Shown here: piece by piece, positions 52,452 through 61,450 of the stretch
Position numbering within the stretch: the first letter of the stretch is position 1
Layout of the letters: each line of letters starts with the position of its first letter
NCBI RefSeq assembly: GCF_900184795.1
Contig: NZ_FXXN01000026.1
Location: 440,064 to 504,063, forward strand
Length of the DNA stretch: 64,000 nucleotides
DNA from: Magnetospirillum sp. 15-1
Lineage (GTDB): Bacteria > Pseudomonadota > Alphaproteobacteria > Rhodospirillales > Magnetospirillaceae
Reading direction: 5' to 3'
Notes under the pieces: model-generated
What the model was told of the DNA's origin: nothing
The model's database searches: none
The model's input: only the letters and a program-made list of their open reading frames with translations
Made by a program: the position numbers and the translations under genes

Positions 52452-52931
52452 ATGCGCACCCTGGCCTGGTCCGAACACTTCGCGTTGGGGCACGAACGGA
52501 TCGACCGCGAGCACCGGCGCCTGCTGGAACTCGCGGCCCGCATCGAGACCGAGGCCGAGAAGGCCGCGTCCATCGACGATATCCTGCCGCTGTGCCGCGA
52601 CTTCTTCCGGCTGCTGGTCGCCCATTGCTTCTACGAGGAGCAATTGCTGCGCAAGCTGCCGCGCGACCGCTTCGGCGACCATGTGGACGAGCATTGCCGC
52701 GGCCATGCCCGCCTGATCAGACAAGCCCAGGCGGTGATGGCCGGGCAGTTGCCCACCGGCTACGACAGCCTGCCCGCCTTCCTCGGCGCCTATTTCGAGC
52801 TGATGCACGACCTGCTGGTGGACGATACCGAGTTGGTCGGCTCGCTGATCCGCGAGGGCTATCACCGCCTCGGCACGCCGGAAACACCGCCGGCGTGGCT
52901 TCCCCCCGGCCGGGGCGTTTCGCCGGTTTGA
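52452..52931 (+). CDS. Single-domain hemerythrin
   Basis: This 159-residue protein has the hemerythrin ligand pattern: LGHERIDREHRRLLELA (first histidines, about 12-28), VAHCFYEEQLL (about 56-66), DHVDEHCRGHARL (about 76-88) and ELMHDLLVDD (about 116-125). It binds a di-iron centre that can hold oxygen or react with nitric oxide. GGAGGG lies before the ATG. The larger fused hemerythrin at 43611-45065 shows that the cell invests in these proteins. Confidence 0.85.
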   Translation: MRTLAWSEHFALGHERIDREHRRLLELAARIETEAEKAASIDDILPLCRDFFRLLVAHCFYEEQLLRKLPRDRFGDHVDEHCRGHARLIRQAQAVMAGQLPTGYDSLPAFLGAYFELMHDLLVDDTELVGSLIREGYHRLGTPETPPAWLPPGRGVSPV

Positions 52932-52962
52932 CATCCTGGCGCCTTGGGTGTAGCCATCCCCC

Positions 52963-54777
52963 ATGGCTCCACCTCCCCTCCTCGCCCTGCGCGACGTACG
53001 TCTGACCTTCGGCGGCAAGCCGCTGTTCGAGGGCGTCACCACCTGGATCGCCAAGGGCGACAAGACCTGTCTGGTCGGCCGCAACGGTTCGGGCAAATCC
53101 ACCCTGCTCAAGGTGCTGGCCGGCGAGATCGCCCCCGATTCCGGCGAGCGTTTCGTCCAGCCCGGCACCTCCATCGCCGTGTTGCCCCAGGACCCCATCA
53201 TCCTGGCCCCCACCATCGCCGACTATGTGACGCAGGGGTTGCCTCCCGCCGAGCGCGACCAGCTCTACCGGGTCGAGGCGGTGCTGGACGCCATGGGCAT
53301 CGACGGCGCCCGCGATCCGGTGGTGCTGTCGGGCGGCGAGGGCCGCCGCGCCGCGCTGGCCCGCGCCCTGGTCGGCCAGCCCGACGCCCTGTTGCTGGAC
53401 GAGCCCACCAACCACCTGGACCTGCCCACCATCCTGTGGCTGGAGGAATGGTTGTCCGCCTATGGCGGCGCCCTGGTGATGATCAGCCACGACCGCCGCT
53501 TCCTGGAAACGGTGTCCAGGCAGACCCTGTGGCTGGAGCGCGGCGTGGTGCGCCGGGCCGAATTCGGCTTCGAGAAGTTCCCCGCCTGGCAGGACGAGGT
53601 CTTCGCCGCCGAGGAGGCGGAACTGGCCCGCATGGATACCCGCATGCGCCAGGAACTGCACTGGCTGGCCCGCGGCGTCACGGCGCGCAGGAAGCGCAAC
53701 ATGGGCCGCCTGCGCTCGCTGCAGGGGCTGCGCTCCGAGCGGGCCGAACGCAAATCCCAGGTGCTGGAAGCCGGCCGCCAGGTCAATCTGGCGACGGATT
53801 CCGGCGACATCTCCGGCCGTCTGGTGATCGAGGCGGACAACGTCTCCAAGGCGTTCGGCGACAAGCGCATCTGCCAGGACTTCTCCACCCGCATCCTGCG
53901 CGGCGACCGGGTCGGGCTGATCGGCCCCAACGGTGCCGGCAAGACCACCTTGCTGCGCATGCTGACCGGCGAACTGGCTCCCGATGGCGGGGTGGTGCGC
54001 CTGGGGACCAATCTGGAGACCGCCTATTTCGACCAGCGCCGCGCCGCGCTGGACCCCGACAAGAGCGTCTGGGACACGCTCACCGACGGGCGCGGCGACA
54101 ATGTCTGGGTGCGCGGCCGCCCCCAGCACGTGGTCGGCTACATGAAGGATTTCCTGTTCTCCGAGGCCCAGGCCCGCACGCCGGTACGCGCCCTGTCGGG
54201 CGGCGAGCGCAACCGCCTGCTGCTGGCCAAGCTGCTGGCCAAGCCCTCCAACCTGCTGATCCTGGACGAACCCACCAACGATCTGGACATGGACACCCTC
54301 GACCTCCTGGAAGAGGTGCTGGCCGATTACGACGGGACCCTGCTGGTGGTCAGCCACGACCGCGACTTCCTCGACCGGCTGGTGACCAGCGTCATCGCCG
54401 TGGAGGGTGACGCCGAGGTGTCCGAATATGTGGGCGGCTATTCCGACTATCTGCGGCAGCGGCCCGCCAAGCCGGCCAACGCCGCCCCCAAACCGCCATC
54501 CAAGCCCCAGGCCCAGGCCAGGCCGCAGAGCCCCCGCACCCGCCTGTCCTACAACGAGGCGCGCGAGTTGGACCAGTTGCCCGGCCGCATCGACAAGCTG
54601 ACGGCCGAGATCGCCACGCTGGAAGCCGATCTGGCCGATCCCGCCCTCTACGCCAAGGATGCCGCCCGCTTCCAGAAGCTGGCGGCGCGAGCCGAGGCGG
54701 CCAGGGCCGAACTGGACGAGGCCGAGGTGCGCTGGCTGGAACTGGAAGCCAAACGGGAAGAGGCCGGGGGGAAATGA
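52963..54777 (+). CDS. uup: ABC-F ATPase, Uup type
   Basis: This 604-residue cytoplasmic protein has two ATPase domains with Walker A GRNGSGKST (about 44-52) and GPNGAGKTT (about 320-328), two LSGGE signatures, and DEPTNHLD and DEPTNDLD Walker B regions. A C-terminal coiled coil (about 520-604) follows a proline-rich linker. That tail marks the Uup branch, which acts on ribosomes or DNA-linked structures. It overlaps the next gene by four bases. Confidence 0.9.
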   Translation: MAPPPLLALRDVRLTFGGKPLFEGVTTWIAKGDKTCLVGRNGSGKSTLLKVLAGEIAPDSGERFVQPGTSIAVLPQDPIILAPTIADYVTQGLPPAERDQLYRVEAVLDAMGIDGARDPVVLSGGEGRRAALARALVGQPDALLLDEPTNHLDLPTILWLEEWLSAYGGALVMISHDRRFLETVSRQTLWLERGVVRRAEFGFEKFPAWQDEVFAAEEAELARMDTRMRQELHWLARGVTARRKRNMGRLRSLQGLRSERAERKSQVLEAGRQVNLATDSGDISGRLVIEADNVSKAFGDKRICQDFSTRILRGDRVGLIGPNGAGKTTLLRMLTGELAPDGGVVRLGTNLETAYFDQRRAALDPDKSVWDTLTDGRGDNVWVRGRPQHVVGYMKDFLFSEAQARTPVRALSGGERNRLLLAKLLAKPSNLLILDEPTNDLDMDTLDLLEEVLADYDGTLLVVSHDRDFLDRLVTSVIAVEGDAEVSEYVGGYSDYLRQRPAKPANAAPKPPSKPQAQARPQSPRTRLSYNEARELDQLPGRIDKLTAEIATLEADLADPALYAKDAARFQKLAARAEAARAELDEAEVRWLELEAKREEAGGK

Positions 54778-55673
54778 CCCGGCCCGACCGCCTGTCGCCG
54801 GTGGAGTGGGCCTCGGCCACCCTGGTGGTGACCATCTGGGGACTCAACTTCGTGGCGGCGAAGACGGCGCTGGCCACATTGCCGCCGTTCCTGCTGATGA
54901 GCATCCGCTTCGCCTGCACCGCGCTGGTCCTGGCACCGTTCTTCCGTCCGACCCGCGCCCAGTTGCCCGGCACCCTGCTCATCGCCCTGCTGCTGGGGGT
55001 GGGGCATTTCGGCCTGATGTTCTTCGGCGTGGCCGGCATGGACGCCGCCACCGCCGCCATCGTCATCGAGCTGTCCATTCCCTTTTCCGCCATCCTGGCC
55101 TGGGCCTTCTTCGGCGAGACGCTGGGGACGTGGCGCAGCCTGGGGCTGGCCGTATCCTTCATCGGCGTCGCCCTGCTGGCCGGAGAGCCCCACCTGCCCC
55201 GCTTTTCACCATTCATCGCGGTGGTGGCCTCGGGCTTCGCCTGGGCCCTGGCCAACGTGGTGATCAAGCGGCTGGGGCCGATCAATCCCCTGGCGCTCAA
55301 CGGCTGGATGGCCATGCTGGCCACTCCCATGCTGGCGGGCCTGTCGCTGGCGACCGAGAGCGGTCAGGTCGAAGCCCTGGCCGCCACCGGCCTCAGGGGC
55401 TGGAGCGGCGTCGCCTACACCATCGTCTGCTCGACCCTGATCGCCTATACTCTGTGGTACCGGCTGATCGCGCGGCACCCCATGAACCGGGTGGTGCCCT
55501 TCACCCTGCTGGGGCCGGTGGTCGGCCTGACCGGCGGCGTGCTGCTGCTGGGCGAGCCGCTGACCTGGCACAAGCTGGTGGGCGGCACACTGACCGTGTT
55601 GGGCGTCGCCGTGGTGGAACTGCTGCCCGGCCGCGCCATTCATCGGCCCGACGAACCGGAACCCGGAACATGA
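54774..55673 (+). CDS. EamA/DMT family metabolite exporter
   Basis: This 299-residue protein has ten predicted helices in two EamA halves; the first starts at GLNFVAAKTALATLPPFLL (about 24-42) and the second at IAVVASGFAWALANVVIKRLG (about 145-165, with PINPLALNGWMA). The family exports amino acids or other metabolites. Four-base overlaps with both neighbours (uup before, amidase after) indicate one translationally linked unit. Confidence 0.9.
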   Translation: MTRPDRLSPVEWASATLVVTIWGLNFVAAKTALATLPPFLLMSIRFACTALVLAPFFRPTRAQLPGTLLIALLLGVGHFGLMFFGVAGMDAATAAIVIELSIPFSAILAWAFFGETLGTWRSLGLAVSFIGVALLAGEPHLPRFSPFIAVVASGFAWALANVVIKRLGPINPLALNGWMAMLATPMLAGLSLATESGQVEALAATGLRGWSGVAYTIVCSTLIAYTLWYRLIARHPMNRVVPFTLLGPVVGLTGGVLLLGEPLTWHKLVGGTLTVLGVAVVELLPGRAIHRPDEPEPGT

Positions 55674-56350
55674 ACATCATCGACCGCCCCTCGCCCAATT
55701 TCGAGCCCCGCCCCGCCGGGGCCGTCATCGATACCCTGCTGCTGCACTATACCGGCATGGAAAGCGGCGAGGCGGCCCTGGCCCGGCTGTGCGACCCGCA
55801 AGCCAAGGTCAGCGCCCATTACGTGATCGAGGAGGACGGGCGCGTCTTCGCCCTGGTCCCCGAGGAGATGCGGGCATGGCACGCCGGAGCCTCGTCCTGG
55901 CGCGGCGAGACCGATCTCAATTCCCGCTCCATCGGCATCGAGCTGGTCAATCCCGGCCATGAATTCGGCTACCGCGCCTTTCCCGGCACGCAGATCGAGG
56001 CCCTGATCCGCCTCGCCCGCGAGATCCTGGCCCGCCACCCCATCCCGGCCCGCAACGTCATCGGCCATTCCGACGTGGCGCCGACCCGCAAGCAGGACCC
56101 GGGCGAGCTGTTTCCATGGGCCGAACTGGCCGAGCGCCACGGCATCGGCCTGTGGCCGTGCGGTGAGCCGACGCCGCTGCCGGCCGAGCACGTGCTGCTG
56201 GCCGGCCTCGCCCATGTGGGCTACGACATCCATGACCCCAAGGCGGCCCTGGCCGCCTTCCAACGCCATTTCCGCCCGTGGAAGGTGGACGGGCAGATCG
56301 ACGAGGAAAGTGTCGGACGCCTGCGATCGCTGCTGCGGATCGTGCGGTAG
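55670..56350 (+). CDS. N-acetylmuramoyl-L-alanine amidase, AmiD/AmpD type
   Basis: This 226-residue protein has the amidase-2 zinc site: LLHYTGM near residue 25 and the second histidine in VIGHSDVAPTRKQDPGELFPW (about 128-148), with SAHYVIEEDGRV and GIELVNPG in between. It removes peptides from muramic acid in murein or its recycled fragments. No signal peptide is visible, so the cytoplasmic recycling role of AmpD is more likely than AmiD. A peptidoglycan-binding-like helical domain ends the protein. It overlaps the transporter gene by four bases. Confidence 0.9.
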   Translation: MNIIDRPSPNFEPRPAGAVIDTLLLHYTGMESGEAALARLCDPQAKVSAHYVIEEDGRVFALVPEEMRAWHAGASSWRGETDLNSRSIGIELVNPGHEFGYRAFPGTQIEALIRLAREILARHPIPARNVIGHSDVAPTRKQDPGELFPWAELAERHGIGLWPCGEPTPLPAEHVLLAGLAHVGYDIHDPKAALAAFQRHFRPWKVDGQIDEESVGRLRSLLRIVR

Positions 56351-56360
56351 ACCGCCCTCG

Positions 56361-56425
56361 GGCGCCCCTCGGGCGCCCTTCTCGATCTTACCCTGGGGCG
56401 CCCCTCAGGCGCCCTTCTCGATCTT
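56361..56425. repeat. Duplicated end of the TusA-like gene with its GC hairpin
   Basis: GGCGCCCCTC-g-GGCGCCCTTCTCGATCTT (56361-56389) is repeated at 56397-56425 with one mismatch, a period of 36 bases. The right copy contains the stop and last codons of the TusA-like gene (minus strand). The left copy lies beyond the stop. Each copy can form a GGGCGCC/GGCGCCC hairpin, so both may serve as terminator stems. Confidence 0.7.
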
Positions 56426-56632
56426 GAACGTATAGACGCCGCCGTCCTGCTCCTGGCTGAGTAGCTTGTTGCCGGTCTGGCGGCAGAAGGCGTCGAAATC
56501 GGCGACCGAACCGGGATCGGTGGCGATCACCTCCAGCACCGCCCCGGCCGTCAGGTCCTTGATGGCCTTCTTGGCGCGCAGGATGGGCAGCGGGCAGTTG
56601 AGGCCCTTCACGTCCAGAACGGTGTTCGACAT
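56405..56632 (-). CDS. TusA/SirA/YeeD-type sulfur-carrier protein
   Basis: This 75-residue protein begins MSNTVLDVKGLNCPLPIL. The cysteine in NCPLP (CPxP, residue 13) is the persulfide carrier of the TusA family. The protein passes sulfur to tRNA modification or to sulfur oxidation. It is divergent from a YeeE/YedE transporter, and YeeD (a TusA-like protein) works with YeeE in thiosulfate import in other bacteria. A YeeD-like role is therefore more likely than general tRNA thiolation. Confidence 0.88.
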   Translation of the reverse strand: MSNTVLDVKGLNCPLPILRAKKAIKDLTAGAVLEVIATDPGSVADFDAFCRQTGNKLLSQEQDGGVYTFKIEKGA

Positions 56633-56781
56633 CCTTGTCCTCCCTTATATCCGTCACGGCGGGTCGGCCCGCGCTTTGATATGAGACTACACTAATATTA
56701 ACCGCAGTCCCAGTCCATTGATGCCGCCGCCGTCCCGGTGATAGCCTGAACCGGCCACGCCAGCCCCGGTGGAGGGTGCCC

Positions 56782-57879
56782 TTGTCCGAAATCCCGCTGA
56801 CCACCATCGTCGGATCGGCCACCTTCGCGGTGGGCGCCGTGTTCGGCTGGGCGGCGCGGACCAGCGAATTCTGCACCATGGGCGCCCTTTCGGACATGGT
56901 GTTCATGGGCGACCGGCGGCGAATGCGCGCCTGGGTGCTGGCCATGGCCGTCGCCTTGCTGGGATCGCAGGCGCTGCAGGCGGCCGGGCTGGTCGACCTG
57001 CGCAAATCCATCTATCTCGGCGGCACCATCCCCTGGGCCGGGGCCGTGCTGGGCGGGCTGATGTTCGGTTACGGCATGACCCTGGCCGGCGGCTGCGGCA
57101 GCAAGACCCTGGTGCGGCTGGGCGGCGGCAATCTCAAATCGCTGGTGGTGATGCTGGTGGTCGGGCTGTTCGCCACCATGACGCTGAAGGGCCTGCTGGC
57201 CATGGAGCGCATCGCCATCGAGCAGGCCACCGGCCTCTCTCCCGCCCGGCTGGGCGCCGCCGACCAGAGCCTGCCCGCATTGCTGGCCGGAATGGGGCTG
57301 CCCGCCGCCGTCTCCCGCCCGCTGACCGTGGCGGTCCTGGCCGCCGGCGCCCTGGTCTGGTGCCTGCGCGACGCGGGTTTCAGGGCAGCGCGCGGCACGG
57401 TGGCCGGCGGCCTGACCATCGGCCTGACCATCCCCGCCGGCTGGGCCATCACCGGCATCCTGGGCGCCGATGATTTCGACCCGGCGCCGCTGGCCTCGTT
57501 CTCCTTCATCGCCCCCATGGGGGACGGGCTGATCTATCTGATGACCTACACCGGCTCGACCATCACCTTCGGCATCGCCGCGGTGGGCGGGGTTATCGCC
57601 GGCTCGTTCCTGGCGGCCCGCCTGTCGGGGAGCTTCGCGGTGGAGGGTTTCACCGACACCGCCGACATGCTGCGCCATCTGGGCGGCGGCGCCCTGATGG
57701 GGACCGGCGGCATCCTGGCCATGGGCTGCACCATCGGCCAGGGCTTGACCGGCCTGTCCACCCTGTCGCTGACCTCGCTCCTGGCGCTGGGCGCCATCAT
57801 CGCCGGCGGCCTGTGGGGGCTGCGGAGCATGGAAGAAGGCGGCCCGCTTCCCGGCCTCCGCGCCCTGCTCCACCTATGA
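56782..57879 (+). CDS. YeeE/YedE family sulfur transporter (TsuA-like)
   Basis: This protein of about 365 residues has roughly nine helices and the family's cysteine motifs: EFCTMGALSD (about 30-39), GMTLAGGCGSKT (about 94-105) and GILAMGCTIGQGLTG near residue 313. In TsuA, cysteines at these positions relay thiosulfate across the membrane. I choose the TTG at 56782 because GGAGG (56771-56775) is six bases away; the GTG at 56776 is directly against it. The gene is divergent from the TusA-like gene and followed by soxYZ. Confidence 0.85.
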   Translation: MSEIPLTTIVGSATFAVGAVFGWAARTSEFCTMGALSDMVFMGDRRRMRAWVLAMAVALLGSQALQAAGLVDLRKSIYLGGTIPWAGAVLGGLMFGYGMTLAGGCGSKTLVRLGGGNLKSLVVMLVVGLFATMTLKGLLAMERIAIEQATGLSPARLGAADQSLPALLAGMGLPAAVSRPLTVAVLAAGALVWCLRDAGFRAARGTVAGGLTIGLTIPAGWAITGILGADDFDPAPLASFSFIAPMGDGLIYLMTYTGSTITFGIAAVGGVIAGSFLAARLSGSFAVEGFTDTADMLRHLGGGALMGTGGILAMGCTIGQGLTGLSTLSLTSLLALGAIIAGGLWGLRSMEEGGPLPGLRALLHL

Positions 57880-57899
57880 ATATCATAATATTATGATAT
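57880..57899. promoter_or_regulatory. Perfect 20-base palindrome upstream of soxYZ
   Basis: ATATCATAAT is followed by its exact reverse complement. It begins at the base after the YeeE stop and lies 72 bases before soxY. Size, symmetry and AT-richness suit a dimeric repressor such as an ArsR-family sulfur sensor (SqrR/BigR class), by inference. A looser relative (TTTGATAT...ATATTAA) lies in the tusA-yeeE divergent promoter near 56675-56701. Confidence 0.6.
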
Positions 57900-57970
57900 A
57901 TTCGATTGCACCCCCTTGCCCACCTCCGCTACCATCAAAGAAAAAAGATTCCTTGGGGGAGGAGAGGCTC

Positions 57971-58429
57971 GTGGACACCACCGCGATACTGAACCGCCGC
58001 GCCGTATTGGCCGGGACGGCCGCCCTGGCCGCCACCGCCGGTCTGGCCGCGCCGGCACCGGCACGGGCGCAGGAGGTGGACGAGTTGGCCCGCAAGCTGA
58101 TGGGGCCGTTCAAGGCCAGAGAGGGCAAGCTCAGGCTGAAAATGCGCGATGTGGCCGCCAGCGGCGCCTCCGAGCCCATCACCGTGTCCATGGACTCGCC
58201 CATGACGACCGCCGACCACGTCAAGGCCATCCACGTGCTGGCCGAGGGCAATCCCTATCCGGTGGTGTCGTCCTGGTATCTGACGCCCCGTTCGGGCCGG
58301 GCGGAGATCAGCTTCCGCATGCGGTTGGCCAAGACCCAGACGGTACGGGCCTATGCGGTGACCTCGGACGGCGAGGTGTGGATCGCCCGCCAGGACGTCA
58401 CGGTCACCATCGGCGGCTGCGGAGGCTGA
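57971..58429 (+). CDS. soxY: SoxY sulfur-carrier subunit
   Basis: This 152-residue protein has a twin-arginine signal (NRRAVLAGTAALAATAGLAA) and ends in GGCGG, the swinging arm whose cysteine carries the sulfur substrate in the Sox cycle. The start is a GTG at 57971 behind GAGGAGAGG. Its partner SoxZ follows four bases later. SoxYZ without soxXA, soxB or soxCD here may serve a reverse or partial Sox route, or the others may lie elsewhere. Confidence 0.92.
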   Translation: MDTTAILNRRAVLAGTAALAATAGLAAPAPARAQEVDELARKLMGPFKAREGKLRLKMRDVAASGASEPITVSMDSPMTTADHVKAIHVLAEGNPYPVVSSWYLTPRSGRAEISFRMRLAKTQTVRAYAVTSDGEVWIARQDVTVTIGGCGG

Positions 58430-58433
58430 GGAC

Positions 58434-58763
58434 ATGGCCAATTCCGATCGCGTCAAGGTGCGCATTCCGCCCAAGGCCAAGAAGGGCGAGATCATCGAGA
58501 TCAAGACCCAGATCAGTCACGACATGGAGACCGGCCTGCGCAAGGACGCGGCCGGCAAGACCATTCCCCGGCACATCATCACCCGCTTCACCTGCACCTG
58601 GAACAACGAGCCGGTGATCAGCGCCGACTGGCATCAGGCGGTCTCGGCCAATCCGTTCGCCAGTTTCTTCGCGGTGGCCTCGGCCAGCGGCAAGATCAAG
58701 CTGACCTGGTTCGACGAGAACGGCGAGACCCTGGAATATGTCCATGACATACTAGTGGAGTAG
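58434..58763 (+). CDS. soxZ: SoxZ partner of the sulfur-carrier complex
   Basis: This 109-residue protein has the SoxZ immunoglobulin-like pattern: RVKVRIPPKAKKGEIIEIKT, RHIITRFTCTWN, ISANPFASF-like SANPFASFFAVA, and LTWFDENG. It pairs with SoxY and is exported with it, because it has no signal of its own. It starts 4 bases after soxY. AGGACATG overlaps the start region. Confidence 0.94.
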   Translation: MANSDRVKVRIPPKAKKGEIIEIKTQISHDMETGLRKDAAGKTIPRHIITRFTCTWNNEPVISADWHQAVSANPFASFFAVASASGKIKLTWFDENGETLEYVHDILVE

Positions 58764-58969
58764 ACAAGAACCAATTGATCATAAGTATTGTTACATATCC
58801 AACCTGACATTTTGTAACCAGACCACGTCATCGACATTTATGGTTTGGCCGATACAATCCTTCGCCATATCATGCAGGGTGGAGGCGGCAGTTTGTCATG
58901 CCTCCGCGCAGTCGGTTTGTATCGTTACGGCAGTTCGCGAGCGCGCGCTCCAACGCCTAAGAGGCTCCC

Positions 58970-61018
58970 ATGCTAAACAACCTCAAGATCGCGGTCCGGC
59001 TTGTCCTGGCGCTGATCATTCCGCTGGTGGCGGTCGTCGTCTATTCCGGCCTGGCCCTGTCCGAAAAGAACCGGCAGGCCGACGAGATGGAGCAGGTGGA
59101 GGAGCTGGCGCGGCTGGCCCCGGCGATCAGCGCCCTCGTCCACGAACTGCAGAAGGAGCGCGGCACCTCGGCCGGTTTCGTGGGCAGCAAGGGCGAGAAG
59201 TTCAAGGACCGCCTGCCCGAGCAGCGCAAGCTGACCGACGGCAAGCAGGCCGAGCTGACCGCCGCGCTCGCCCGCTTTCCCGCCGCTGATTTCGGCACCG
59301 GCTTCAAGTCCAAGCTGGACGCCGCCGACGCCGCCGTCAAAGGGTTGGCGGACAAGCGCGCCGCCATCAGCAACCTGTCCCTTTCCCTGGGAGAGGCCAC
59401 CGGCTACTACACCGGCACCATCGCCAAACTGCTGGCGGTGATCGAGGAGATGGCGGTGGTCAGCCGCGATGCCCGCGTCACCAAGGCCATCCTCGCCTAT
59501 GTCCAGTTGCTGCACGGCAAGGAGCGGGCCGGGCAGGAACGCGCCACCGCCAGCGGCGGTTTCGGCGCCAAGAAGTTCGAGCCGCCCCTGCACCGGGCCT
59601 TCACCCAGTTGATCGCCCGCCAGGAGGTGTTCTTCGACACCTTCACCAAGAACGCCGAGCCCGAACTGCGCCAGGCCTTCGAGACGGCCATGGGCGATGC
59701 GGCGGTCAAGGACGTGGACCGCATGCGCGCCGTGGCGCTGGACGCCCCCTTCACCAACGATCTGGGCGGGATCGAGGCGCCGGTGTGGTTCGACACCATC
59801 ACCAGGAAGATCGATCTGCTGAAGCAGGTGGAGGATGCGGCCTCGGCCGCCCTGGTCACCATGGCCAAGAAGGGCCACGACGCCACCGTCAGCGCCCTGT
59901 CCGCCTATCTGGTCATCACCGGAGCCGTGCTGTCGCTGGGCATCGTCCTGGTATGGGTCATCGCCCGGGGCATCACCCGCCCGCTGGCCGAGATGACCGT
60001 CGACATGACCAAGCTGGCCGAGGGCGACAAGACCATTCCCATCAACGGCCTCGACCGCACCGACGAGATCGGCGCCATGGCCCGCGCCGTCGAGGTGTTC
60101 AAGAAAGGCCTGATCCGCGCCGACCAGCTGGACGAGGAACGGCGCCAGGCGGAATGGACCAAGGACAAGCGCGCCCGGGTGATCGACAACCTGCTGCGCG
60201 AGTTCAACGAGGAGGTTTCCGACGCCCTGGCCGGCATGGCCTCCACCGCCACCGAGCTGGAAGCCACCTCGCGCTCGCTGTCCTCCACGGCGGAAGACGC
60301 CTCGGCCCAGGCCTCGGCCGTCGCCGCCGGCATCGAGGAAACCGCCGTCAACATGCGCACCGCCGCCGGTTCGGTCGAGCAACTGGTGCATTCGGGCGAG
60401 GATATCAGCCGCAAGGTCCGGGACTCGGTGCGCATCAGCGAGGAGGCCTCGGCGGAAGCGCGGCGCACCACCCAACTGATCGACGGCCTGGCCTCGGCGG
60501 TGGACAAGATCGGCGCCGTGGTGGCGCTGATCAACGACATCGCGGCCCAGACCAACCTGCTGGCCTTGAACGCCACCATCGAGGCGGCCAGAGCCGGCGA
60601 GGCGGGCAAGGGCTTCGCCGTGGTCGCCAACGAGGTCAAGCATCTGGCCAACCAGACCGCCAAGGCCACCGACGAGATCGCCGGGCAGATTTCCACCGTG
60701 CAGAAGGTCACCGGCGACGCCGTGTCGGCCATCACCGCCATCACCAACGTGATCGAGCAGGTGCACGAGGTGGCGACCGGCATCGCCGACGCGGTGCGCG
60801 GCCAGGATGCCGCCACCGGCGAGATCGCCGCCAACGTGCAGCAGGTGGCCACCGCCACCGGTGAGATCAGTTCCAACGTCACCGGCGTCAACTCGGCGGC
60901 GGAGGAAACCAAACACGCCTCGGCCGAGGTGCTGCAGACCGCCCAGGACGTCTCGGAGCGCGCCACCAAGCTGCGCGACCGGGTCGACACCTTCCTCACC
61001 TCAATCCGCGCATCCTAG
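58970..61018 (+). CDS. NIT-domain methyl-accepting chemotaxis protein
   Basis: This 682-residue receptor has a first helix ([21 protein letters not shown], read as one segment near 10-28), then a periplasmic region (about 35-300) with [20 protein letters not shown] and [17 protein letters not shown], the hallmarks of the NIT nitrate/nitrite-sensing domain. A second helix near 310-332, a HAMP domain (about 335-388) and an MCP signalling domain follow; its tip is [25 protein letters not shown] precedes the ATG. The downstream STAS protein is likely co-expressed. Confidence 0.9.
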   Translation: MLNNLKIAVRLVLALIIPLVAVVVYSGLALSEKNRQADEMEQVEELARLAPAISALVHELQKERGTSAGFVGSKGEKFKDRLPEQRKLTDGKQAELTAALARFPAADFGTGFKSKLDAADAAVKGLADKRAAISNLSLSLGEATGYYTGTIAKLLAVIEEMAVVSRDARVTKAILAYVQLLHGKERAGQERATASGGFGAKKFEPPLHRAFTQLIARQEVFFDTFTKNAEPELRQAFETAMGDAAVKDVDRMRAVALDAPFTNDLGGIEAPVWFDTITRKIDLLKQVEDAASAALVTMAKKGHDATVSALSAYLVITGAVLSLGIVLVWVIARGITRPLAEMTVDMTKLAEGDKTIPINGLDRTDEIGAMARAVEVFKKGLIRADQLDEERRQAEWTKDKRARVIDNLLREFNEEVSDALAGMASTATELEATSRSLSSTAEDASAQASAVAAGIEETAVNMRTAAGSVEQLVHSGEDISRKVRDSVRISEEASAEARRTTQLIDGLASAVDKIGAVVALINDIAAQTNLLALNATIEAARAGEAGKGFAVVANEVKHLANQTAKATDEIAGQISTVQKVTGDAVSAITAITNVIEQVHEVATGIADAVRGQDAATGEIAANVQQVATATGEISSNVTGVNSAAEETKHASAEVLQTAQDVSERATKLRDRVDTFLTSIRAS

Positions 61019-61033
61019 CCAGGACGGACGGTC

Positions 61034-61336
61034 ATGCAGTACACCATCAAGGCAGCGGGCGACGGGGCGGACATCCATCTCAGGGGACGCCTGACCTTCG
61101 CCGAGGCGGCGGATTTCCCCAAGGTCCTGGCGGAGCTGGACAAGGTGGGTAAAGGGCACTGGGACATCCGCCTGGGCGAGCTGACCTTCATCGATTCCAC
61201 CGGCATGAGCCTGTTCGTCCATATCTACGACAGCGCCAACGCCGCCGGGACCAAGGTGGTGATCCACGGCGCCACCGGCCCGGTGCGCGAAGCCCTGGAC
61301 CGCGCCGCCTTCCAGACCCTGTTCGAGTTCAGGTAA
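61034..61336 (+). CDS. STAS-domain protein
   Basis: This 100-residue protein is a single STAS domain, with LTFIDSTGMSLFVHIYD around residue 53-70. The serine in DSTGMS is the position phosphorylated in anti-sigma-factor antagonists. It starts 16 bases after the NIT chemoreceptor. Its partner kinase is not in the window. A link between nitrate chemotaxis and a phosphorylation switch is possible. Confidence 0.88.
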   Translation: MQYTIKAAGDGADIHLRGRLTFAEAADFPKVLAELDKVGKGHWDIRLGELTFIDSTGMSLFVHIYDSANAAGTKVVIHGATGPVREALDRAAFQTLFEFR

Positions 61337-61450
61337 AGCGACATGCAGCCACTGAGGCTGCGGCCAAGGGCGCGGCAGCGCCCGCCCGGCGAGGGGCAAA
61401 TATAAGGCGGGACCATCCGGCGTCATATCTGACGCCCGATGGTCCGAAGC

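Noticed and set aside
58848..58855. GCCGATAC as a sigma-28 flagellar minus-10 box upstream of the NIT chemoreceptor
   Set aside because: No TAAA-like minus-35 element lies at the required distance.
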